Below are positions 6,889 to 13,048 of a DNA stretch of 13,656 bases, in pieces. Position 1 is the first letter of the stretch, and each line of letters begins with the position of its first letter. The translations under genes were made by a program, and so were the position numbers. The notes under the pieces were generated by a model. The model was not told the DNA's origin, made no database searches, and saw only the letters and a list, made by a program, of their open reading frames with translations. Origin of the DNA: JBOHUC01 sp050733935 (GTDB taxonomy: Bacteria; Eisenbacteria; RBG-16-71-46; DASYSL01); assembly GCA_050733935.1 (NCBI GenBank), contig JBOHUC010000021.1, positions 1-13,656 of the forward strand, read 5' to 3'.

Positions 6889-7439
6889 GCAACGACACGA
6901 AGACCGCCGGCGGACGCAGTCGATCGCTCGCGCATCGCGTCGCCGCGAAAGCGCTGGGACTCGATCCCTCCGAGAGCGATGCGGGCGAACCCCGCGGGCT
7001 CGGCATCAAGAACCCGTTCTCGCGGGATCGTGACCGCGAAGACGAGAACGAGATCGTCCCCAACAGTCACATCGGCATCGGATCGAACTTCCGCGGGACG
7101 CTCATGATCGAGGGCACGCTTCTGGTCGACGGCGAGTACGAGGGCGACATCCTGAACTGCGAGCGCATCATCGTGGGTCCGTACGGGCATGTCCGCGCGG
7201 ACGTTCACGTTCGCGAGGCCATGGTGGCCGGGGTGTTCGACGGGGGCATTCACGCCGAGGAGCGCGTGCTTCTCCTGAGTGGAGCCCGGGTTCGGGGCGA
7301 TCTCACGTCCCACTCGATCGTCATCGAGGAGGGGGTTCGCTTCTCGGGCCGCTGCACCATGCTCGACGAGGGCAACCCGACCGACGAGGCCCCCGGATTC
7401 GCCTCTGCAACTCGCAGCGGCACTCCACGTTCCACCTGA
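6885..7439 (+). CDS. Bactofilin family cytoskeletal protein
   Basis: Bactofilins are small beta-helix proteins that polymerise without nucleotide and act as scaffolds at the membrane or in the cytoplasm. Residues about 62-160 show the repeating short-strand pattern of the bactofilin (DUF583) core, for example GSNFRGTLMIEGTLLVDGEY, then HVRADVHVREAMVAGVFDG and ARVRGDLTSHSIVIEEG. Gly and Asp recur at the turns. The flanking ends are disordered in character: a basic Ser/Arg-rich N-terminus and an acidic, Pro-containing C-terminus, as is usual. Length is 184 aa. The start overlaps the parB stop in ATGA, so it should be translated together with parB. In Myxococcus xanthus, bactofilins BacNOP position the ParABS machinery, so a role in origin or ParA positioning is a reasonable inference. 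Confidence 0.9.
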   Translation: MSNDTKTAGGRSRSLAHRVAAKALGLDPSESDAGEPRGLGIKNPFSRDRDREDENEIVPNSHIGIGSNFRGTLMIEGTLLVDGEYEGDILNCERIIVGPYGHVRADVHVREAMVAGVFDGGIHAEERVLLLSGARVRGDLTSHSIVIEEGVRFSGRCTMLDEGNPTDEAPGFASATRSGTPRST

Positions 7440-7451
7440 GCGGATGTTTCT

Positions 7452-7460
7452 TGTGGATAA
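7452..7460 (-). promoter_or_regulatory. DnaA box (perfect 9-mer)
   Basis: TTATCCACA is exact on the minus strand, 12 bp after the bactofilin stop. With a second near-match 88 bp on, in opposite orientation, it may bind DnaA. The short gap (about 185 bp) has no obvious AT-rich unwinding element, so it is not called an origin. Confidence 0.5.
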
Positions 7461-7547
7461 CGAACCGACCGGGGCGGAACGCGGAACGGGCAATCCCGCA
7501 AAGCTTTAAGGGGGAGGGTCGGACTCGGTGGCCCGACTTGCGCACGA

Positions 7548-7556
7548 CTATCCACA
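7548..7556 (+). promoter_or_regulatory. DnaA-box-like site
   Basis: CTATCCACA differs from TTATCCACA only in its first base. It lies in the same non-coding gap as the perfect box at 7452-7460 and in the opposite orientation. Confidence 0.35.
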
Positions 7557-7624
7557 TCTGTCCGCGAGGGATTCGGCCGCGCCAGGGCCCCGGCCAACGG
7601 GGAGGAGGCGAGGCCTGATCGAGC

Positions 7625-7948
7625 TCAGCGCCCGATGAGCGAGAGGTCCATCTCGGTCCAGCCGTTGTTCTCCCACCGAAAGAGGCTCTCCCGGTGCGTC
7701 TTCTCGACCGGGTCGAGGACGTACTCGTAGCTCACGCCGCTCCCGATCCGTCCCGAGTAGATCGGCTTCTTCTCGAGCACGAGCGGGCGGGTCACCCGCT
7801 CGAGCTTCATCGGACCCGTCGGGCCCTCGAACACGATCACCTCGCGAACCGCCTTGTCCCTGGGATCGGGCTCGCTCGTCGTGTGCTCAGTCACCTTGAA
7901 CTTTCGCCGGATCTGTCCGACGAGAGCCTCCCATTTCTCTTCCGTCAT
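7625..7948 (-). CDS. hypothetical protein, 107 aa
   Basis: This small minus-strand gene has no family that can be named with confidence. The start is the ATG whose first base is 7948, because a clear GGAGG lies 7 nt upstream of it; a longer frame back to 8041 would run into the divergent promoter and has no such signal. The product begins MTEEKWEALVGQIRRKFKV, a probable amphipathic helix. It continues with alternating hydrophobic strands (VREVIVFEGPTGPMKLERV, then SYEYVLDPVE) and ends near RWENNGWTEMDLSLIGR. It has no signal peptide, membrane segment or cysteine. The composition looks like a compact cytoplasmic alpha+beta protein. It converges with the bactofilin gene and diverges from the DUF885 gene. 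The strong ribosome-binding site and ordered composition make it likely real. Confidence 0.75.
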   Translation of the reverse strand: MTEEKWEALVGQIRRKFKVTEHTTSEPDPRDKAVREVIVFEGPTGPMKLERVTRPLVLEKKPIYSGRIGSGVSYEYVLDPVEKTHRESLFRWENNGWTEMDLSLIGR

Positions 7949-8025
7949 CGACGTTCCTCCCGCTTCGACGCTGCCAAACCACGATTTGGAGCCGATTTGA
8001 CCGGGCTCATTCGTTGAGCCTTTCC

Positions 8026-8054
8026 TTGACCCGACCGGCATGCCTTTCCATAAT
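8026..8054 (+). promoter_or_regulatory. predicted sigma70-type promoter of the DUF885 gene cluster
   Basis: TTGACC at 8026-8031 and CATAAT at 8049-8054 are each 5 of 6 to consensus and are separated by 17 bp. Transcription would begin near 8061, about 75 nt before the ATG at 8136. The promoter overlaps the in-frame ATG at 8040, which argues that this earlier start is not used. Confidence 0.65.
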
Positions 8055-8135
8055 CCGATGGACCTGCCGCGGCCCGGTCAGACTGGCACGGTCCGGCTCT
8101 CCGTTCCCGGTTTCGCTCCCGTTCCGAGGATATCC

Positions 8136-9794
8136 ATGCAAGGGCTCCCCTCCAATACCACCCTGGCCGCGACGGCAAAGGACTTCATCCAGCACCTGTT
8201 CGCCTCCGATCCGGTTTACGCGACGGCCGTCGGCGAGCACGGTCACGACCACCTGCTTCCGGTCCACGACAAGACGTCGCGCGCCCGGGCGACCGGCGGA
8301 TACATCTCGCTCCTCGACCGCTTCGAAGCCATCGAGGAGGCGGGTCTCGATCCGGCGGACCGCCTGGATTTGAGGGTGCTCCGCAACGGGGCGAAGGCCG
8401 CGCTCTTCGAGCTCGAGGACGAACGCCCCTGGCAGAACGATCCCAACTTCTACATCCGCCAGGCGGGCGAGAGTGTCTCCGGACTCTTGAAGCGCGACTT
8501 TGCCCCGGCTGCGCAGCGCTATGAGAACGCGCTCAAGCGCATCGCGCAGTTCCCCGCGTACTTCGATCAGGCAACGCACAATCTGATTCGCGTGCCACAG
8601 CCGCACGTGCAGGTCGCGCTGCTCCAGGTCGACGGGCTGTCGCAGTTCCTCGAGGAGACGCTGCTCTCGCAAATCGAATCGCAGGCGCCCGCACTTCTCG
8701 AGCGCGCGCGCAAAGCCGTGGACGAGGCGACGACGGCGCTCGTTGCGTTCGAGAAATACCTCAAGGGCCTCGCACACAAGCCCGGCGGCGACTGGCGACT
8801 CGGCGACGAGCTCTATGCCGAGAAACTCGAGAACGCCCTCGTCGCAGGTCTCACGCCCGCGAAGCTCAACGAGTGGGCACAGTCTTCGCTGCGCACGAAC
8901 CGCGCGCGCATGGAAGAAGTCGCAAAGCAGATGGGTGCGTCCTCCGTGCGCGAGGCGTTGAATCGCATCGAGCAGGACAAGCCGGGGCGCAACGATCTCC
9001 TCGATCGCTGCAAGCACTACTGCAAGGAGCTCGAAGCGTTCCTGCGTTCGCACGATCTCGTCACGATGCCGGACGAGATCGCGCTCAAGGTCGATCTCAC
9101 GCCCGAGTTCAATCGCGGCGTGCCGGGCGCATCGTGTGATCCACCCGGCGTGCTCGAGGCGCATCTGCCGACGTACTTCTATGTCACGCCGATTCCGGAT
9201 TCCTGGACGCCCGAGCAGACAGACGACTACCTGCGCGAGTACAACGAGTGGCAGCTTCGCATCCTTGCGGTGCACGAGGCGCTGCCGGGACACTATCTCC
9301 AGCTCTGGCACGCGAACCGGAACGGGCGCGCGGTGCCGAACATCCTCTGGAACGGCGCGTTCGCCGAGGGTTGGGCCGTTTACTCCGAGCAGCTCATGCT
9401 CGAAGCCGGACTCAACACGGATCCGCGTCACGAGCTCGCACAGCTCAAGTTCTGGCAGCGCGCCGTGCTCAACGCGATCATCGACGCGGGGCTCCATGCC
9501 GGAGGCATGAAGGAGGAGGAGGCGCTTCGCCTTCTTCTCGAAGAGGGTTACCAGACGAAGAAAGTCGCCGAGGAGAAGATCAAGCGCGCACAGGTCACCT
9601 CCGTGCAGCTCTCGACGTACTTCGTCGGCTGGCAGCAGATCGTCCGGTTGCGCGAGGAGCAGAAGGCCGCGCGCGGCCCGGCGTTCAACCTGCGCGAGTT
9701 CAACGACGCGCTCCTGTCTCACGGCACGCCTCCGCTTCCCTACGTGCGCGATATTTTCTTCGGCGAGGTGCCCGCGAGCGAACCGCGCGCCTGA
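8136..9794 (+). CDS. DUF885 family protein, putative zinc metallohydrolase
   Basis: The sequence matches the DUF885 family, whose members have a gluzincin-like zinc motif but few tested substrates. The motif here is HEALPGH, with His380, Glu381 and His386, and the downstream EGWAVYSEQL supplies Glu411 as a likely third ligand. The C-terminal half holds other family segments such as PTYFYVTPIPDSW, QLKFWQRAVLNAIIDAGLH and STYFVGWQQIVRLRE. The N-terminal half is a long helical array (FIQHLFASDPVYATAVGEH onward). The product is 552 aa and, from this start, has no signal peptide, so it is probably cytoplasmic. The ATG at 8136 has a GAGGA 5 nt upstream. In-frame ATGs at 8040 and 8058 overlap or lie too close to the predicted promoter. 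Peptidase or carboxylester/amide hydrolysis is an inference from the motif only. Confidence 0.85.
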   Translation: MQGLPSNTTLAATAKDFIQHLFASDPVYATAVGEHGHDHLLPVHDKTSRARATGGYISLLDRFEAIEEAGLDPADRLDLRVLRNGAKAALFELEDERPWQNDPNFYIRQAGESVSGLLKRDFAPAAQRYENALKRIAQFPAYFDQATHNLIRVPQPHVQVALLQVDGLSQFLEETLLSQIESQAPALLERARKAVDEATTALVAFEKYLKGLAHKPGGDWRLGDELYAEKLENALVAGLTPAKLNEWAQSSLRTNRARMEEVAKQMGASSVREALNRIEQDKPGRNDLLDRCKHYCKELEAFLRSHDLVTMPDEIALKVDLTPEFNRGVPGASCDPPGVLEAHLPTYFYVTPIPDSWTPEQTDDYLREYNEWQLRILAVHEALPGHYLQLWHANRNGRAVPNILWNGAFAEGWAVYSEQLMLEAGLNTDPRHELAQLKFWQRAVLNAIIDAGLHAGGMKEEEALRLLLEEGYQTKKVAEEKIKRAQVTSVQLSTYFVGWQQIVRLREEQKAARGPAFNLREFNDALLSHGTPPLPYVRDIFFGEVPASEPRA

Positions 9795-9839
9795 TCCTCG
9801 ATCGGCACGAAGGCGCCTCGTGCGCCGGAAGTGAGGTCC

Positions 9840-10535
9840 ATGCGCTTCGACCGTGACCGCTTCAGCGAGATCGCAAGCGCGACTCTCACGACGCTCAAGA
9901 AGCGTCCGCGTCTGGTCTTTTTGGGCGCGTGTCTCCTCGTCGTCGGAATCTCGTTCATCGGAACGCAGTTCTTCGCCGATCGCCTGCTCTCGAGCCTGCC
10001 CGACAAGAAGGGCCCGATCGCTCCGCTCCCCATGACCGAGCAGGAGATCCAGGATCAGATCCGCACCGCCCAGGAGCTGAACGAGCAGCTGCGTTCGCAG
10101 CGCGCGGCGGAGCGCGCGTACGCGATGCAGCAGTCGCAGGAACTGCGCGACAGTCTCGGCGGCGCGGGCGGCGAGTACGGCGCGGGCGCGATCGATCCGG
10201 CGCCGCCTGCGTATGCGGGCCCCGGCACAGGACCGGGCGGGCGAGTGCCGCGGCCGACCGATTTCGTCGCGACCGACGAACCGGCCGAGCCGGTCTACAC
10301 GGCGAAGGCGGAGTACCCCGAGCTGGCGCGCGAGTCGGGAGCCGAAGGCACGGTCGTCGTGCAGGCGCTCGTCGGTACCGATGGACGCGTGCACGACACG
10401 CGCATCTTGAAGTCGATTCCCATCCTGAACGAGGCCGCCGAAAGCGCGGTTCGCCGCTGGCGCTTCCGGCCTGCGCAATCCGAGGGCACGCCGGTCGCGA
10501 CCTGGGTCAGCGTGCCGGTGACCTTCCGGCGGTAG
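9840..10535 (+). CDS. TonB C-terminal domain protein (energy-transducer-like)
   Basis: The 231-aa protein has a basic cytoplasmic N-terminus (LKKRPR). A single hydrophobic segment at about residues 24-42 (VFLGACLLVVGISFIG) should anchor it in the inner membrane. A Gln/Glu/Arg-rich, probably coiled-coil stretch, a Gly/Pro linker and a C-terminal TonB fold from about 155 follow. The TonB part shows AEYPELARESGAEGTVVVQ, VHDTRILKSIPILNEAA and VRRWRFRPA, the usual pattern. TonB proteins couple the proton gradient, through ExbB/ExbD, to outer-membrane transporters. No exbB, exbD or receptor gene is nearby, so the partner is unknown. The linker is short for spanning a periplasm. The start is the ATG at 9840; a GTG 9 nt earlier is also possible. 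It lies 45 nt after the DUF885 gene, probably in the same transcript. Confidence 0.85.
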   Translation: MRFDRDRFSEIASATLTTLKKRPRLVFLGACLLVVGISFIGTQFFADRLLSSLPDKKGPIAPLPMTEQEIQDQIRTAQELNEQLRSQRAAERAYAMQQSQELRDSLGGAGGEYGAGAIDPAPPAYAGPGTGPGGRVPRPTDFVATDEPAEPVYTAKAEYPELARESGAEGTVVVQALVGTDGRVHDTRILKSIPILNEAAESAVRRWRFRPAQSEGTPVATWVSVPVTFRR

Positions 10536-10537
10536 AA

Positions 10538-10563
10538 GGCGGGCGGGGAGAGTGGCGCCCGCC
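10538..10563 (+). other. stem-loop presenting the ribosome-binding site of the next gene
   Basis: GGCGGGCG at 10538-10545 pairs perfectly with CGCCCGCC at 10556-10563, with a 10-nt loop that contains GGGAG. The stem ends directly before the ATG at 10564. No T-run follows, so termination is less likely than a local effect on translation or on read-through from the TonB-like gene. Confidence 0.5.
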
Positions 10564-11283
10564 ATGTCCGTAGGCCCACCCATTCGTCCACCGTTTCTCG
10601 CTTTCGCGATCGCGTTCGCGGTCTTTCACATCGCGCCTGCGTACCTGCGCGCGCCTGTGCCGTTCTATCCATTGCTCGAAAGCGGGGATGTGTTCGATCT
10701 CGTCACCCCGATCGTGCTCGTTCCGCTGTGGGGCGCGCTGTTCCTGGGAGCCACGCCCGGTACGCCCAAGACGCGGACCATGTTGATTTTTCTCGCGCTC
10801 GCCGTGCTCTGGACGCTCGGCCAGGGCATGCACCTGACGGCGAACTCGATCGGCCACCTGTCGCGCGTGGCGCCCGAGAGCGACGTGAATCGCCTCGCGC
10901 ACTTCTACGACGAGCGCTTGAGCCACTTGCTCTGGTACGGCGCCACGTTCGCCCTCACCACGCTGATCCTGGCGCGCGAAGCCATCCATGGAGCGGGAGG
11001 AGGGCCGGGAAGCGCGGCAGGCGCGGGGCTTGCGACGGCCGCGCTGATCCACGGCATCACCCTGTTCATCATCATCGTCGAAGGTCAGGCGGGTTGGATC
11101 GGCGTCCCGTTTGCGGTGGGCGTGACGCTCTACGGACTGCGGACCGGGCGTCGGGCGCGAATCGGGCGGCCGGTGTTACGGTTTTTCACGCTCGCCTACG
11201 GCACGGCCTGTGTCCTGTTCGCGATCTGGGGCGCCTACTGGCGCGGGCTTCCGGAGTTCAGTGCGGTCGGCATCATCGACTGA
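10564..11283 (+). CDS. hypothetical seven-span membrane protein
   Basis: No family name is offered. The 239-aa product is very hydrophobic and shows about seven membrane segments, among them FLAFAIAFAVFHIAPAYL near the start, FDLVTPIVLVPLWGALFLG, MLIFLALAVLWTLGQGMHL, LLWYGATFALTTLIL, ATAALIHGITLFIIIVE and FFTLAYGTACVLFAIWGAYW. Polar residues that could bind a metal sit at or inside these helices: His90, Asn94, His98, His113, Asp116, Glu117, His121, His163 and Glu173. Such a set recalls integral-membrane metal hydrolases or oxygenases, but this is only an analogy. The ATG at 10564 is chosen; a GTG at 10552 would add four residues. The gene is 28 nt after the TonB-like gene and ends at a hairpin terminator, so it closes the cluster. 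Confidence 0.8.
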   Translation: MSVGPPIRPPFLAFAIAFAVFHIAPAYLRAPVPFYPLLESGDVFDLVTPIVLVPLWGALFLGATPGTPKTRTMLIFLALAVLWTLGQGMHLTANSIGHLSRVAPESDVNRLAHFYDERLSHLLWYGATFALTTLILAREAIHGAGGGPGSAAGAGLATAALIHGITLFIIIVEGQAGWIGVPFAVGVTLYGLRTGRRARIGRPVLRFFTLAYGTACVLFAIWGAYWRGLPEFSAVGIID

Positions 11284-11293
11284 CCAAATGGAC

Positions 11294-11319
11294 GGGCCCC
11301 GGACTCTGGCCCGGGGCCC
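11294..11319. terminator. GC-rich hairpin between convergent genes
   Basis: GGGCCCCGG at 11294-11302 pairs with CCGGGGCCC at 11311-11319, a perfect 9-bp stem with an 8-nt loop. It lies between the stop of the membrane-protein gene (11283) and the stop of the convergent minus-strand gene (11337). On the minus strand it is preceded by a short T-run rather than followed by one, so it may act as a bidirectional, imperfect terminator or RNA end stabiliser. Confidence 0.6.
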
Positions 11320-11336
11320 CGAAAACCTGATTCGAT

Positions 11337-12326
11337 CTAGTCGCCGCTCGCGACTTCGCTTCCGAACGACTCCTCGTAGAGAACGGTTTCGCCCTGGCGA
11401 ATCCGCACTCCCGTTGGAACCACGCCCACCGTCCGAAGCGCCCGGCAGAGCAGCGCGTACGAAGGGAGCGGATTGATCGCGACCTCGAAGCGCTCGAGCT
11501 GGTACATGATCTCAGCGGTGGTCGGCTCGGCGCTTTCCCGGTAGCTCTTCGCCTCGGCCGGGGTGCTCTGGAACCGCACCGAGAGGATCATCCCCGACGG
11601 ATCCCCGTAGCGCTTCTTCCACTGCGCGTGCGACACGGCCTGACCCGGCGCGAAGAAGCGCACCCCGTTGACGGGACGGTTCGACCACGGAATCCGGACC
11701 TGCAGAGTCTGCCGCTCCGGATCGAAGGCCTGGATCGTGGCCGGAACGCCGGTCACGGCATACTTCTGCTCCCAGGGGAACAATCCTTCGAGCGCCTCGT
11801 TCGCGCGTGCGATCTGATCGCTGCAGCGCTTCGTGTAGGCGGCCTTCGACTCGTACGAGGTCTTCCGCAAGCTGGTGAAGAAGTCCTCCCCCAGAGCCTG
11901 ATGGGCGGCCTCGTCCCAGGCGCTCCCGATCTCGGCCATCAGTCCGTCGTGGTACTCGATCCCGCTGCGCGGCTTGGGCGTTCCGGTGTCGTTGGACGCG
12001 GCCTCGGGCGCGCTTTCCCCCTGCGCCTTCAGGAAGTCGAGGGGAGACTGAAGTGCGTCCGCCGCATCCTTCGCCGCCCCGACCATCTGCTCCGCGTCCT
12101 CGACCGTGGAATTCGCCGTTTCCACGGTCTTTGCGACCGTTTCAGTCGTCTTGTCGACCGTGTTCTTGGCCTGATCGACCGTCCGCTTGGCCTCACCGAC
12201 CTTCTTGCGGAACTTGTCCCAGGTGGAGCCCGAAGCCGGGTCCGGCCCGGTGATTCCCGCGATCAACATGAACGCCGCCACCGCCGCTGCCGCGAGCAGC
12301 TTCTGGTTCTGCGCGTTCGGTTCCAT
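11337..12326 (-). CDS. exported protein with heptad-repeat (coiled-coil) N-terminal region
   Basis: The function is not recognised. The start is the ATG whose first base is 12326, with GGAGG 8 nt upstream; the open frame extends 46 codons further but without a signal. The 329-aa product opens with a signal-peptide-like stretch (QKLLAAAAVAAFMLIAGI, then small residues ASGST). Residues about 40-90 form a run of 7-residue units of the type TVDQAKN, TVDKTTE, TVAKTVE, TANSTVE, predicting an amphipathic coiled coil. After a Ser/Ala/Pro linker comes a folded region with YHDGLMAEIGSAWDEAAH, FTSLRKTSYESKAAYTKRC, and a beta-rich part such as RQTLQVRIPWSNRPVNGV. It is probably periplasmic or lipid-free envelope-associated. 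It converges on the membrane-protein gene and diverges from the VOC gene across 119 bp that show no convincing promoter. Confidence 0.8.
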   Translation of the reverse strand: MEPNAQNQKLLAAAAVAAFMLIAGITGPDPASGSTWDKFRKKVGEAKRTVDQAKNTVDKTTETVAKTVETANSTVEDAEQMVGAAKDAADALQSPLDFLKAQGESAPEAASNDTGTPKPRSGIEYHDGLMAEIGSAWDEAAHQALGEDFFTSLRKTSYESKAAYTKRCSDQIARANEALEGLFPWEQKYAVTGVPATIQAFDPERQTLQVRIPWSNRPVNGVRFFAPGQAVSHAQWKKRYGDPSGMILSVRFQSTPAEAKSYRESAEPTTAEIMYQLERFEVAINPLPSYALLCRALRTVGVVPTGVRIRQGETVLYEESFGSEVASGD

Positions 12327-12445
12327 GGGGCTATCCTCCGATCTCGTGGCGGGGAGCCGCTGCTGCCTGCTCAGTCGGCTGTGCCCGTGAGGCATGACGG
12401 GAACCGAAGAAAAAAGACGTAAGGAAAGGCGAAGGGGAAAGAGAA

Positions 12446-12835
12446 ATGCGCGTCGACTACGCAATCGTGTTCGTTGGGGACATGTCGCGGTCCGTGGCTT
12501 TCTATCGTGACGTGCTGGGACTGCGTCTCAAGTTCGAGACTTCGCACTGGACGGAATTCGCGACCGAGGGTGCGACGCTCGCGCTTCACGCGACCACGGG
12601 CGGCTCGGCCGGGCCTGCGGCGGGCGCCGGCGGGGGAGGCGAGGGAAGCAAGGGGGAGCCGGCCGGTCGATGCCGTCCTGGTCTCAGCACTCCGAATCTG
12701 GATGAATTCCACGGGCGAATGATCGAGAAGGGCGTCCGGTGCGTGCAGGAGCCGAAGGAGACGTTCGGCGCACGAATCGCTCAGTACCTCGATCCAGATG
12801 GGCTCGTCATCTCCGTGAGCGAGCGCAAGATGTAA
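12446..12835 (+). CDS. VOC/glyoxalase-fold protein with Gly-rich insertion
   Basis: The fold is recognisable from VDYAIVFVGDMSRSVAFYRD followed by VLGL at residues 3-26, the strand ATLALHA (His48), and the closing YLDPDGLVISVSE (Glu126). These belong to the vicinal-oxygen-chelate superfamily (glyoxalases, dioxygenases, fosfomycin and bleomycin resistance proteins). In the first strand the usual metal-ligand His position is Tyr5, so the metal site may be incomplete and the enzyme type cannot be assigned. Residues about 51-78 are an unusual Gly/Ala-rich loop between the first half and STPNLDEFHGRMIEKGV of the second half. The product is 129 aa. The ATG at 12446 follows a purine-rich GAAGGGGAAAGAGAA. 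A hairpin with a T-run follows the stop. Confidence 0.88.
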   Translation: MRVDYAIVFVGDMSRSVAFYRDVLGLRLKFETSHWTEFATEGATLALHATTGGSAGPAAGAGGGGEGSKGEPAGRCRPGLSTPNLDEFHGRMIEKGVRCVQEPKETFGARIAQYLDPDGLVISVSERKM

Positions 12836-12869
12836 AGCCCGGTGACGGGATAGTCTCTCGCAGGAGTGC

Positions 12870-12902
12870 GTACAATTCGTACGCGAGCGTACGTTTTTGT
12901 AC
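12870..12902. repeat. 33-bp near-perfect inverted repeat with four phased GTAC words
   Basis: GTAC begins at 12870, 12879, 12889 and 12899, spaced 9-10 bp apart, about one helical turn. The outer arms are GTACAA and TTGTAC, the inner arms CGTACGC and GCGTACG, centred at 12885-12886 with a one-base asymmetry. The symmetry resembles a repressor operator, but no gene starts close enough on either strand to name a regulator. It overlaps the predicted terminator. Confidence 0.55.
12878..12898 (+). terminator. probable intrinsic terminator after the VOC gene
   Basis: CGTACG, loop CGAG, CGTACG is followed at once by TTTTT (12894-12898), 42 nt after the VOC stop. The stem is only 6 bp but the T-run is the clearest in the window. 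The same bases belong to a wider palindrome with four GTAC words, so an operator role is the alternative. Confidence 0.5.
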
Positions 12903-13048
12903 AACGCTACGGGCGATACCGGCGGCCGAGCTCGTCTGCTTCGCTCCGGTTCGCTGCAGCCCCGGCTCGGTTGACCGCAGGACGTCGACACTCAAGGCCG
13001 CGAGGCAGCAAGCTTACGGGATGATCTCCCGCGTCGCCGGCCGCCAAA

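Noticed and set aside
7588..7602. CCCCG / CGGGG hairpin after the bactofilin gene
   Set aside because: It has only 5 bp and no T-run, so it is too weak to call a terminator.
7440..7620. Full replication origin (oriC) in the post-bactofilin gap
   Set aside because: Only two DnaA-type boxes are present, with no AT-rich tract or 13-mer-like repeats, so it does not meet what an origin normally shows.
8040..8135. Earlier ATG starts for the DUF885 gene (8040, 8058)
   Set aside because: They overlap or lie upstream of the likely transcription start given by TTGACC-17-CATAAT, and the extra residues lack family similarity. ATG 8136 has a GAGGA at 5 nt.
9805..9823. GCACGA / TCGTGC hairpin between the DUF885 and TonB-like genes
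   Set aside because: The 6-bp stem has a 7-nt loop and no T-run; it may be chance.
8007..10583. Very long minus-strand open frame (858 codons) opposite the DUF885 and TonB-like genes
   Set aside because: It is an antisense shadow of GC-rich codons, with Arg/Leu/Glu-rich low-complexity translation and no motifs, while the plus-strand frames carry clear domains.
12836..13048. Possible gene in the gap between the VOC gene and the HNH remnant
   Set aside because: Short frames on both strands lack ribosome-binding sites and recognisable sequence; only the palindrome/terminator is supportable there.
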